Below, one piece after another: positions 36,180-47,560 of a stretch of 64,000 bases of DNA. The stretch lies in contig JAODTK010003843.1 in NCBI GenBank assembly GCA_026419785.1, positions 118,477 through 182,476 on the forward strand, read 5' to 3'. The notes beneath the pieces are model-generated. The model was not told where the DNA came from. It did no database searches and was given only the letters and a program-made list of their open reading frames with translations. The stretch comes from Sclerodactyla briareus (Eukaryota; Echinodermata; Holothuroidea; Dendrochirotida; Sclerodactylidae). Numbering within the stretch: position 1 is the first letter of the stretch; every line of letters begins with the position of its first letter. The translations under genes and the position numbers were made by a program.

Positions 36180-37540
36180 AGTTACAGCTATTAGACCTCA
36201 TTATAACTGAACATCAGCACTGTGCAACAGATTTTGCAGTTCAAAGTTTCCATATATTGGCCCTGGGTAAAAATTCCCGAACACCTTCAATGGCCCTCTC
36301 CACTAAGGACCGTACATGTAATTTTTGAAGAAAATCAATTGAAGCTTTGCAAGGAGATGCATTGTGTGAAATTCCATAAACATATAAAATGGGCAACGGC
36401 CCAGGTAGGACCTTGGACAAAATTTCCTGAACACCCTCAGGTTACGGCTTTGTTAGACCATCATCTCGACCAGACTGCCAGCACTTGCAACAAAAATTCG
36501 TAAGAGAAGCATTTTGCGAATTCCACAGATGGGCCCTAGGGCTCACACGAGGCCTTGGGACCTACTCAAATTCCGGGACACCATGAAGGTATGCAATTGA
36601 CATATTATGACTGAACATGAGCACTGTGCAACAAAAATTGTAGGAGATACAAGATTTTGCAGTATTTTCTAGATGGGCCCTAGGGCCAAAACTGGCTTGA
36701 GCCCAGAATCCCCCCTGAACACTCCCAATGGCCCTCTACCCAACCAAGGACCATTACTTGTAGCTCTGAAGAATATCAATTCAATCTTGTGGATGAGATT
36801 GCATTTCAAGTACCATTGTGTGAAATTCCATAAAATGGGCCCCCGGGCCAAGTGGGACCCTTAGACCAAAAAATCCTGAACACCCCCAAGGTACGATGCT
36901 GTAGAACCATCAATATGAATGACCGAATGTCAGCACCGTGCACTGAAATCAGTAAGAGGAGAAGCGTTTTTTGCGTGATCACATATTGGGGCCCAGGGTC
37001 TTTACACTGGGCCTTGGGCCCTAAATCCCTGGGCACCCTAAGGTACAGCTATTAACCACCATTAGACTGAACATCAGAACTGTGCAACAAAAATTTGTGG
37101 GAGTACAAATTTTGCGGTGGTTTCATATAATGGAAACCCTAAGGCCCAAACTGGCCTTCAGCCTAAATTCCCAAACACCCCCTATGGCCTCCACCCACGG
37201 ACACTACTGGAACTTTGAAGAACATCAATTGAATCTTGTGGGAGGAATGAAGTTCAAGTACTGACATTGTTGAAATTTCATAAAATGGGCCCCCTCGGGC
37301 CAAGTGTGTGACCTTGGACCGAAAAATCCTGACCACCTCGAAGGTACAGCTGATAGGTTATCATTATGACTGAACTTCAACACTGTGCAACAAAATTGGG
37401 AGGAGATACATTTTGGAATTTAGACAAGTCCTTACTTCCCCTTTAATGACCTTCGACCTTGCCTTCACAAAGTCAAACATTCCCATGGTCAATAACATTG
37501 TGTCCAAGTTTGGTCAACTCCATCACAGAGACTGTTTTGG
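36180..37540. repeat. Tandem array, ~450-bp higher-order unit
   Basis: The word ACTGAACATCAGCACTGTGC, with variants, occurs near 36206, 36470, 36611, 36919, 37069 and 37367, giving alternating spacings of about 300 and 150 bp. Other shared words are TGGGCCC-AGGGCC, CCTGAACACCC, AAATTCCATAAAATGGGC and GAAGA-ATCAATTGAA. The array ends in a CTTTAATGACCTTCGACCTT and GTGTCCAAGTTTGGTCAACT flank. The same family, with the same terminal flank, recurs at 43.09-44.49 kb. Non-coding. Confidence 0.8.
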
Positions 37541-37544
37541 GGGT

Positions 37545-40257
37545 TAAAAAGGCAATTGTTGACACAGCTGATAATAGCTGATAGAGAGAGGATAGACAGA
37601 TAGAGTGAATGCAGATTCCAATAGCTCAACCAGCATACGGGTTGAGCGAAAAATGAGTGAAGCAGTCATGGCCACAAGGCACTCTTTCGAACAATCCGAG
37701 ACTACTGAGGCCAGGGCCAAGTTCAGATTAATCGGATATAAAGCGCTGAAAATTATACCCCGCCTTGCACTAACATGACAAAATTCTCCAGCGGCGGATG
37801 ATATTAGAAGTGGGGAATAATTAGAAAATTTGTTATTACAGTGATAGTAATTAGTAAAGTGGCCCTTCTTGGCAATCCCTGTCAAAAGTAGCTGGAAAAA
37901 AAACTGCACATATTGCAGAACCCCATGCCCCCGGATTTAATGTTGAATTTTATCAGTGTCATCCCGTCCTTAAAACATTTTCTTATACATGTAATGGGGA
38001 AGGGGGGCTTCTGTTGCATAGCCTCCAACCAAAATGACTGTTCCAGCTCTAAATACGGCAATATGTGCAGCTTTGTTCTAACACTTTGGGCGAGGAGGAT
38101 TGTGTAGGTTCTATTGCTGCCAGTTGTTTTTTCCCCCAGATCTATTTTCAATTACAATATGGCGTGTGTGACAATGAAGGGTAACACAACGGACCTAAAT
38201 AACTGTACCCCAGTGCCACCCACCCCCCCCCCAACCCCCCAGTGCAAAGTCAACAAGAACTTGTCATCGTTAGCCATGGACCACCTCTAAATGGCCCCAT
38301 AGCACTATGGGTCTACTCAAGCATAGGATTACTTCCAGCAGTGCGAAAGTAATATAGTACCTTTCTGGGATGTGGGGGACTACAGGACGATGTACAGACT
38401 TCTATTGAACAAGATACAGCTATTCACAGTACCATAACATTGACAGATATCAAGCATGACATTCACCATGAAGCAGTATTGAATTAAGTTATCAATGAAT
38501 ACAACAAACGCACCCCATAGTTTTGGAGAGCTGTTGGAAAGCCGCCATTTTACTTCCGATGGAGTGACGAGACACGCCCATGAACATAGTATAAGGACAA
38601 TTTGCTGTTACTGGACGCACACGGACGACAAAAAAGGCAAACGCCGAAACATACATGTGACAAAAAACACTGTTTCACATTTCAATACCTCACATGCATT
38701 GGACTAGGACAGAAAACTTGTCAGTGCTGCTGTATCATAGCTATAACACACTACAAAATGGAGGTGCCCATGAAACCAGTTTGGGGTCCTATAGCAGCAG
38801 AAGTTCATTTTGCAGGTTGCTTTCTGTTTTTGCGCTCTGTTGTGTGTGCAAGTAATTGAGGTGAAACAGGAGAACAGGTGCAAAACTGGTTTGTTCCACT
38901 GTTGGTGCCATCCATGTGACCGGATTCAGGGCGCGACTACAATACATGTACCCTATTCCTTCTGAATACCGCTCCCCTCCCATGAGCGCTCCCAAACTTT
39001 TTCAACTAGAGATTGAAACAGTACTGTAAAGCATGGAACACTGAGAAATAAAGGAAACATCAGGCTAACATTCTCATACATGTTTGATTCGCTCAAATTA
39101 AACAACACAATTTAGCATATGTACTATCATCGCACAAGTAGGGAAACTTAACATTAGTATGAATCAGAATCATTCCTTCATGTGGGCACACATCCGAGAT
39201 GGAGTTCACATGGTACACTGCCGATAATTACACATTTGTGTAGTCTGATCATACCTAGATGTACGCTAAGGAATTGGATCTGGGGGGAGTTGGGAATGGG
39301 AAGAAAATTGGATTTTTGTCAAATTATAACTGATTTTCAGAATCAAGACAGGTCAATACAGCTTTGATAATAAAATAAACTAAAGCACCAATTGTGCAGT
39401 AGCCGAAACCTTACAGGGTTGGCTGGATATGATCTTTTTATGCAAATGCATCCTAAATATGAAGTAGACAATTTGCCGCTACAGTAGGAAAAGTACAGTG
39501 TCTGAGTTTCCACTGAATAGTCCCTCTTTGGTGACCCCCCCTTTCTTTTTTTTGTATCATAAAAGCCCCCCCACCCCCAACTCCAAAACCACACTGCCGA
39601 TAGCATGAAGGTTACTGTCATCATTGTTGTGTGCCAAGTTTCAAACCAATTTCTGCATTCAACTCACAATTTTGAGAAGGATTCATCCCTGCTCACAGGA
39701 TTGATCTATCTCTTTCCTATCCAATTTTGAAACAGAAGATGCGGAAATGTACCACTCCAAATTGGCGGAAAAGGAAACATTTCATATTTGTCAACAAAGA
39801 GAGGGGAAAACAAAATATCCCTAGGCCACTAACAGCTATTGACAGCAGTGTTGGATGAGTGGAGGGCCCACTGCCCAACTGCCACTTCCTAAGGGGTACG
39901 TATGGTTAACTTGTCCTATAGACTCTAATTTAGATCAGTAGCATTGCCTGTTTTTTTTTAGGGGGATGAGTAGGGGGGGGGGTTTGTACGGGCGACAGCA
40001 CCTTTACTGGTGATCATACTCTACAACCTGTGTGATCAGTGATCACCATTCTGGGGTGGGGGAGTTCTGAGAGGATTTTTTTTTTTTTGGGGGGGGGGGA
40101 GGGGGTGGGCGGGGTTGGAAAAGAAAACAGCATTTTCAGAGGGTACTCTAGTAACCTTTGTGATGAGTGTCCATTCTGAGGTACTGTAGGGGTTTCTGGA
40201 GTGGCATGGCCTCCTGGCTCCGCATAAAATTTTGAGAGTAATTACCGTTAAATTTCT
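37545..40257. other. Unannotated DNA with C- and G-rich tracts
   Basis: C tract at 38221-38242 and G/T-rich low-complexity tracts at 39950-40110. No conserved exon was recognised on either strand. Confidence 0.4.
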
Positions 40258-40259
40258 AC

Positions 40260-40745
40260 GTGGTAGTATTAAAACAGCCTAAGGAATGTGTGTCCCTTGG
40301 TGTTATAACTGTCATAATCGAGATCCAGCGAACAACAAAGTACATGTCACTCAAGCCCTTTTTCCTATGCATAATTATTAATTCAGAAATTATCAAATGT
40401 TCAGTATGCAATACCCAAAATTCTATCACGGATTCAACAGGGAGAAGCATAACTAAAGAATATAAGTAGTAATAACAGTTAATGATAATGGTATACTTCA
40501 ACGGTTAGTATAAAACAGGCATAACTGAACGGGGTGGGTTCTATGGTGTTGTTTATACTGTCATACTTGAGATACTAGAGTAACAACAAAGTACATGTCA
40601 CTCAAGCCCTTTTTCCTATGCATTAATTATAATTCAGAAATTATTAAAATGTGTTCAGGTAGCACATACCCAATGCTATCACAGATTTCAACAAGTAGAA
40701 GCATAACATAAGGCATATAGTAGTAATAATAGTAATGTTATGGTT
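40260..40745. repeat. Tandem duplication, ~245-bp unit, two copies
   Basis: Copies at about 40260-40500 and 40505-40745 share ACAACAAAGTACATGTCACT followed by CAAGCCCTTTTTCCTATGCA, then AATTCAGAAATTAT, ATACCCAA, CTATCAC and AGTAGTAATAA in order. Some blocks of over 30 bases are identical, others are decayed. No open frame is conserved between the copies. Confidence 0.95.
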
Positions 40746-41004
40746 TATAACGCCTTGGGTGTATGACACTGAATAAAATAGATGGTTGATTCGTTGCAGG
40801 ATTAAGTGATGTGAACATGGTGAAGGTAGCTATTTTCAGCACTTCGGATGAATAAATCAGTGCTGGGACATCCTGCAAGAATTTAGTTCTTGTGCTTAAT
40901 CCGGGGGTACCACACATACAGCCGCTTAGCGTGCCTGTGCTGAAAAGAGAAGAGAATAGTGATCAATGCAATGTTTGGCATGGATGATAACGTGGCAGTC
41001 AGTG

Positions 41005-41350
41005 GGGGAGGACTCGAGTCGTGATCGGATCGAGTCCTTATTTTAAAGGCTCTCTGACTCAAGTCAATGACTCGAATTCGACCTAAAGGACTCAGGGACG
41101 CGGTCGAGTCCTGGTCCGAGTCTTTATTGTTCCAAATACAGAAATGATTTCACGATCGTACAAGACAAACCTAACATGATATCGTACAACGTTCTGCCAA
41201 AAAAGTAGCACCAAAATTTTCCCACATAATTCCGGACGCCCGATGTTACATCAGGAGGGAAAGTATTATTCTCACACGCTGTATGTTTTACGATCACTAA
41301 TCAATTATGAGATAAACAGATACATGCTAAGACAAGGTGATCGCCAAAAA
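41005..41350 (+). mobile_element. ACTCGAG-rich element, copy 1
   Basis: Begins with a dense set of GACTCGAGTC / GAGTCC / GACTCAAGTC words (41015-41125). It continues with ACGATCGTACAAGACAA, CAACGTTCTGCC, AAGTAGC, TAATTCCGGA, CGATGTTACATCAGGAGGG and AACAGATACA. The same words in the same order are found at 43438-43685, so this is a repeated unit. Its end is followed by GTGATCGCC, seen also at the tail of the repeat near 4.8 kb. Confidence 0.65.
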
Positions 41351-41984
41351 GAGTCTCGCCTGGTTGCTCGCTCGGGGTTTCTATTATGCACGACATACAC
41401 ATTGAACACAACCAACTAGTTCTGAAGAACCATCGTATGTCAAACGGAAGTGCACATATAACACATAAAAATGGCCTAAAATAACTGACCAATAAGTTTG
41501 ACTCTTGTACAGTCCTCTTAATTGCTGTTTTCTCTCAATGGCTCCCCCATACCCCCTCTTCTCTCCATAAATTACCCAAATTTTATTAAAGTTTTGATCA
41601 CTCGTCAACTCACTTCTTTGCGCCCACAATCCAACTTGAACTGTTCTAAATCTCTTAGCAACCTGCGGCTTCTTTTGGCTTGTAAAGATCATTTCCTGCC
41701 TTTTATTTTCCACGGCAGCTAGGACATGCCATCCCCACCCACCCCACCCCCCCCCCTAGGCAGCAAACAACATCCCCCACCTCCCCCAAACACCACAAAT
41801 ATCCCCACGCAGCAGTCCAAGATGTCCCCAAAATATCTTTAGGAAACTTCCACATTTGTCCTCTAGGCCAAGAAGAGAGGGGGGGAAAAATGGTACAGTA
41901 TTTTTGAATGTCTAATCAACCTAATCAAAATTGGTTGGGTAAGAGAGGGTTTGATTGTGGGGTTGTGGGCGCTTATAACAGCAC

Positions 41985-42350
41985 AATTTCACAGGAGCTA
42001 TGGTTTCCTCGGGTCCTCAGATGCTTTATTCTAGACAGAAGCTATGATATGATGGTATTCAATCAAATTCAGGAACAATCAAACACATCAGATTCAGAGA
42101 AAATGTGAACGGACCATACCATGAGTTTGCGAAATTCTTACCAAGTTGGATAATTGGAATGAATTAGCAATTAGGCCACATCAATGAGATCTTAAAAGCA
42201 AAGTAAAAAATGTCACAGGAGCATGGTTACTCGTTCCTCAGTGCTTCATTCTAACAGAAGCTATTATATGATGAATTCAAAGTCCTGAACATCAAACAAC
42301 ACATCAGATCCAGAAAATGTTTGTTTGTTAACGGACCTACCTAATAAGTT
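41985..42350. repeat. Tandem duplication, ~245-bp spacing, two diverged copies
   Basis: CACAGGAGC-ATGGTT-CTCG, CTCAG-TGCTT-ATTCTA-ACAGAAGCTAT, ATGATG-ATTCAA and ACACATCAGAT-CAGA recur in the same order (from ~41990 and ~42217). Followed by an ACCAAGTTTTGTGGAAGTC block and, near 42650-42780, the CTAATCAGATCGTGTACCCC and CCTGCTAACGAGGAAAGTG tail shared with the repeats at 2.9 and 4.7 kb. Confidence 0.7.
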
Positions 42351-43084
42351 TGGCGACGAAAATTCTTACGAGTGCGAAAATTGTGTAAGATATATTGCAA
42401 TTACACATCTACCAAGTTTTGTGGAAGTCGACAAACTTGCAGTTAAACTATGCAAATTAGACACTTAATTAGCATATTAAGGCTGAAAAATCTAATCAGT
42501 TCATCGACCGTCTCATCCAGGTCATAAAATGCCAAAAACTACATCACTGTAGAAAAGTTACGGTTCATGCGTAATCTTGCTTAACCAGTTAAATAATGAA
42601 TTACCTAAAATAAGCTAATTACCCAACTTAATTAATGACTTAGCTGACCAAATTCTAATCAGATCGTGTACCCCAACCCCGGTGCTACACACAAAATTTC
42701 CTTATTAAATTGGCATCAGGTTTGTGGAAATCCTGCTAACGAGGAAAGTGTGGACAACACATCGCCATAGTGACATCACCTATGTCTCTTCTGGATTCTT
42801 CAGGGATGACCAAAAAAGATACAATTTTTTTTTTTGGGGGCTGAAAAAGTTTACTAGGTCAAAAAATTGTTGGTATTTAAATTCGCATGGACGAAAATAT
42901 ATCCAGAATTTTTAAATGAATCAAATGAATGAGATACCTACTAACCGAACGTTAAGGCATTAGTTACGGTTTATAATGATACCTAAAACGAACATTGGAC
43001 ACAACCTGGAAATACTCAAATAGTGTGCCCGAAAGATTTATAGCATAAATTTCATCTCACTTGTGCCCCCAATGTATGTTAGGA

Positions 43085-43437
43085 TTTTGTCGGATTTGTG
43101 GTAATTTCATATAATGGGTTCTTCTTAAATCCCAAAACACCCCATGTTTTTTACCCAAGACCATCACATGTAACTTTGAAAATTAATGAAGTTTGTGGGA
43201 GGAGTACCATTGTGGGGAATTTTATAAAAATTGGGCGCTCTGGCTCAAGTGGGACAGTGGATCGAAAATACAATTCCTCCTGCAAACACCTCAAAGGTAG
43301 CGGATGGATGTCATTATTACCAAAATTTCAGCACTGGCAATCAACAACTTGTAAGAGGACATTTTGCGTATTCCCGAAGGTACCGGCTATTAGACCACAT
43401 TGTGACTGAACATCACCACTGTGCAACAAAATTTGTA
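43085..43437. repeat. Left part of a broken copy of the 36-37 kb tandem family
   Basis: Contains TTTCATATAATGGG, CCAAGACCATCACATGTAAC, TTTGTGGGAGGAGTAC, CTATTAGACCACATTGTGAC and CACCACTGTGCAACAAAATT as in the array at 36.2-37.5 kb. It stops where an ACTCGAG-rich element begins. Confidence 0.7.
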
Positions 43438-44166
43438 GGACTCGAGAATTGGTCCGGGTCCTTGTTCCTATTACTCTCCGATTATTTTTTAGGACGAACT
43501 TGATTTTTACGATCGTACAGACAACCGAAATAATGCACACAACGCTCTGCCCAGAAGTAGCCAAAGCTTCGCCATGTAATTCCGACTGTTCGATGTCCAA
43601 ATCAGGAGGGGAAACTACAATCCTTCACCACCACTCGCCATGTTTAAGGTCACATAATCATTTACAAGACAACAGATACAGCGGGAAAAGGGTGGAAGAG
43701 ATACATTGTGTCGAAAAGTGTTTACTAATACAACTTGTTTTGCTTATAGATCACATGGACAAATATATCCATAAAAACCAATCAAATAATTAAATGTGCT
43801 CTCTAACTATTATCCAAAGACTCCAGCTTCTTCCTGTTTATAATATCCCTAACAACCAACATTAACACAACCGACACGCCCAGATCTCTTCAAATTACGA
43901 TCTGTATTGGAGAAATTTATAGCCAGCTTTCCTTTCACCTGTGCCAGTGTAGGTAGGCCTTTCGTACCTATGTGCTTTCGTAATTTGATATCGTACCTGT
44001 CATATACTGCTTAACAACATTGCCTAGTACAATCAATACACACGTTTGGTTAGGTTATGGCCCTGGAATGTTTGTTGATTTATAGTAGGATTGGACTCGA
44101 CACTGTGACTCGACTCGGATGCTGATGACTCGGATTTGGACTCGGATTGAGAGGATTCGAATCCAG
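43438..44166 (+). mobile_element. ACTCGAG-rich element, copy 2, inserted into a tandem-repeat copy
   Basis: Begins GGACTCGAGAATTGGTCC and ends with GACTCGACTCGG, GACTCGGATTTGGACTCGG and GAGGATTCGAATCCAGCACTGG. The inner part matches 41.09-41.32 kb. It separates two pieces of the tandem family of 36-37 kb (43085-43437 and 44167-44490), which indicates insertion into that repeat. Arrays of GACTCG words at both ends resemble self-complementary subterminal repeats. No transposase frame was found. Confidence 0.6.
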
Positions 44167-44490
44167 CACTGGTTTAACTATGTTAGAAAAGTTGAACATC
44201 ATGGGAAGTTTGGGGCAGAGATGCCTTTCAAGTACCATTGAGTGAAACTCATAAAAATGGGCCCTTTGGACCAAAAATTCCTGACACCCCAAATGTAGCT
44301 ATATACAGCTGTAATTCAATTTGATAAATCATTTACCCCGAATGCTTCACTGTTTCACCAGAATTGTACTGGCCATATATATTCCCCTTTAATTGACTTT
44401 GACCTCTTGACCTTCAAAGTCAAACATGTTCCATGGGTCAATGAACATTGTGTCCAAGTTCTACATCCATCACAGAATTACTGTTTTTAT
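44167..44490. repeat. Right part of a broken copy of the 36-37 kb tandem family
   Basis: Has AAGTACCATTGAGTGAAACT, ATAAAAATGGGCCC, GGACCAAAAATTCCTGACAC, then the terminal flank TTTAATTGACTTTGACCTC and ACATTGTGTCCAAGTT found also at 37.44-37.53 kb. Confidence 0.7.
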
Positions 44491-46399
44491 GGAACATGGA
44501 GCGTTGCAGATTTCCTTTCAAGAAACAAACAACCCATACCTAAAGCAATTCGCTGTGTTTTCTAAATGTTGCGTCACAAATTACGCAATAATATTTTACT
44601 GGTGTATTGACACATATAATTTACAAATTTATAAATTAAAGATAATATTAGGCCTAGGCAGTTATGTCTGAACCTCCATCCCACGTGTCTACAGTACCTG
44701 TTGTGAGTTGATGTGCGCCGAGAGTTTCACTTTTTGCAAAGTTTGCATTATTCGATTATTCATAGTTTCGAGCTGGAATACGAAGATTTGTTTTCTGCCT
44801 CAGAACCGGAGATCAAACTAGTGGTTGAGAAGTGTGTTGGTTTCAGCTCTAGCACGGAGCTACTCAGGACAAATCTGGGTTCATCTGGCAACAGGTTTTC
44901 CATCTAGAAATTCCTTGAATTTATCAACTGAACAGGATGTTGAAAAACTGTGGTCCTTTGACAAAGATGGTACTATTCTTTCAAGGTTCTAATTGTTCCA
45001 CTGCATTTGACGTGCGTCAGGTTTGTCTGCAATAGTTGGCTCGCGATTTCAATTCCTCCTTATTGTACTGCGGTGACAGTCTATGGGCAATAGGCCTAAG
45101 CACATGTATGTCAGCTAACTATTGACGACTTTGAGAAATCGTCTATAGAGATTTTTTTTTCCTTAGACCATGGCAGGGCTAGTGGAACTAGTCTGCAGGC
45201 TACCCGAAGTGAGAGCTCTAATTTAGTATCAGTGCCCATTGCCCGGAGTGAAGTAACTTTCTACTCATTGTTTTCTTTCTACACAGTGACCGGTTATTAT
45301 CACAAGGTTAGGGTCAGTGGACACCTTGGTAACTGCTTCCGGGCACTGATTCTAAATTAGTACAATGAAGTGAAGGATGACTGGCAGTGATCAAAAAGGG
45401 AAGCTCTGAATAATTCATTTTGATATTCTGTGAATATTCCCAGACTCGCCAATGTGAAAACTTACATTAGATTTGGGTCATTACTACTGACTTAACCAAC
45501 AGCTCTCATGGTGGCATTTACCTATCATTGAAGAATCTGATCATTCCACAGAGTCCGGAGGCTCCCCACAACAGCAAGTAGGCCTAGCACCAATTTGTAT
45601 GTGTGTACAAAATGGTATTCCACAGAAAAAGTAGGCCTAGCCTAGGCCCCTATCCTAGGCTTACTTGAACTTGAAAATCGCAGATTAATGGATTGTGGGA
45701 AATGTATCTGCTTTTGGTGAATCAGGAAATTAGAGTTTAGTCTCTTGGGGGCCCGTCCACTCTAGCCTAGACCTCCCTTTTTGGGTTAGGCCCTAACACA
45801 GTACAGTAATCTGGGCCTACCTTAACTGCATCGTAGGCTAAGAACTTAGGCTACAAGCTAACACATTGGAATTTCACGTCTAGGCTATGGCCGGTGTTTT
45901 ACAAACAAACCTTTTCTGTTTCGTTTCTGTTCGTTTGCTTGATTCGTCATTTAATTTACGTTTACCATTCTGACGTGAATGATTTATCACAATCAAGGCT
46001 CCCCGGCCGTAACCAATTGGATTTGTACACAGCTGGTGATCTGGAATGAACGACACAACAACATCGCTAGAAATCTTTACCATAAAATCAAAATCCCCGC
46101 GCCTAGGCCTAGGCTCGCGAAGCACTATAATAACATACCCTGTACGTGCTATATGCCTTGATTGGGTAACAGGTCTCACTAGGCCTCTCAGTCTCACTCA
46201 CAACTGTGCGTTGTAGTTGTATTCACACACGTACAGTGCTCATGTCTGTTGGTTTCGCATTCACGGCATGTTGATAACTTCATACTGAATACTAGTGCAC
46301 TGAGGACTAGTGAGAGGACATCACTTATTTTTACTGTGCCGAGTTTTTCCAGTTTGCTCATTGCGTCCAAGTGGCCACATCGGTTCGAATTTACCGAGC

Positions 46400-46425
46400 G
46401 CATCCGACTGATCTCAGTCGGATGC
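46400..46425. promoter_or_regulatory. Perfect 12-bp inverted repeat (hairpin)
   Basis: Arms GCATCCGACTGA and TCAGTCGGATGC separated by TC, without mismatch, in a CpG-rich stretch. It could be a palindromic binding site or a transcript hairpin. Function unknown. Confidence 0.7.
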
Positions 46426-47239
46426 TCCGTAACGGAAAAGGTCGTATGAAACTTTTTAACTCATCCTGCAGTTGCCCTTTGAAGAATAATAGCTGACTCA
46501 TTCTCTAAGTGATATAGCCAGGATTTCTATCGTCTTTCTGTTAAACATTGGCGCGAATACTTTAGGCTACTTAGTACGTAGGGTGGTAGCTATTCCGTAG
46601 GACTAGAAGTTTTAACTGGAAGTGCACGGTCGTCACGACAAGCGCGAGCGGGAACATTCACCTCGGATGACCTCCGAATAGCTTATAAATTTCAGACCAC
46701 CAGGTGACCGTATGTACACTGTTTCATTCACAATCGGACACTGTCCTAAAAATTTGACCTCAGATGATGACCTTGGATGACCTCCAAATGGCCTTCAACA
46801 TATTGGGAACAAAATTCATCCGAAAATACTCTTCAAATGACCTTCAAAACTTATGCCAATAAATGTTGACTATGTATTCCAACTTCCAACTCCATAGCAT
46901 CCATAGATTGAGTGATATAAGCATTTAAGGATCGGACCTCCAAATGGACCTCAAAAATGACTTCGAGAATTCCGCCAATAACAGGTAGTTGTTGACTAAA
47001 TCTCAATTTAAACCTCATAGCGATGTACGGTATAGCGTGCAGCAGTGTCCGCATCCGTGCCGCACACAGTGCCGCATACGCGGCAGCGTGTCGAATTACG
47101 TTTGGCTTCTCAGTGCTCGTTCTGTTTCATTTGGATGATTTCTCGCTGCCAATGAAGCTTGGTTCTCTATCTCTGCAAATCAATTGCAAGTGATTAGAGT
47201 CTTTATGTTGTACTCGCGTTCATCAGTATCGTGGTGTCA

Positions 47240-47560
47240 AATCGATGGCGTAGCTAGTGTATGGTGGGGGGCGGGGGGGGAGGCCAAGTTGCTTCACTGA
47301 AAAAGATAGAGAAGGCAAATAGGGGTACGAAGGACTAAAAAACAAGGATGCGGGGGGGTAGTTATGTAAAAAAAGGGGAAAAATCAAAAAAAATCCAGTG
47401 AGTTGGGAAGCGAATTGGAATCGGTGCGAAAAATAAGGGAGAACAAAATGAATCTGCGGCAAATCGGGTAGGTGAGGGTTCGGGGAAGCCGCTTTCTGAC
47501 GCCCCCCTAATATAAGTGGCCACCTCAAACCCCTTCACCCTCTCCCCGCCGCCGCACCAC
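47240..47560. repeat. G-rich low-complexity DNA starting with a GGCGTAGCTAG end
   Basis: ATGGCGTAGCTAGTGTATGG at 47245 resembles the CAGTGGCGTAGC terminus of the MITE at 58127. It is followed by G runs and purine-rich sequence. No matching inverted end was found downstream, so this is at most a one-ended relic. The minus-strand Pro/Ser-rich frame across it is a composition artefact. Confidence 0.45.

Noticed and set aside
41384-41713. 109-residue minus-strand open frame
   Set aside because: No recognisable domain; it starts within repeat DNA and has no supporting splice or start context.
44150-44166. GGATTCGAATCC resembling a tRNA B box
   Set aside because: It is part of the ACTCGAG-rich element end, with no A box or cloverleaf at the proper distance.
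45880-46197. 105-residue minus-strand open frame with a Lys/Arg-rich end
   Set aside because: No family recognised, no splice context, and this length is expected by chance in 64 kb; left unannotated.
47223-47528. 101-residue Pro/Ser/Leu-rich minus-strand frame
   Set aside because: It reflects purine-rich low-complexity DNA on the other strand and is not gene-like.
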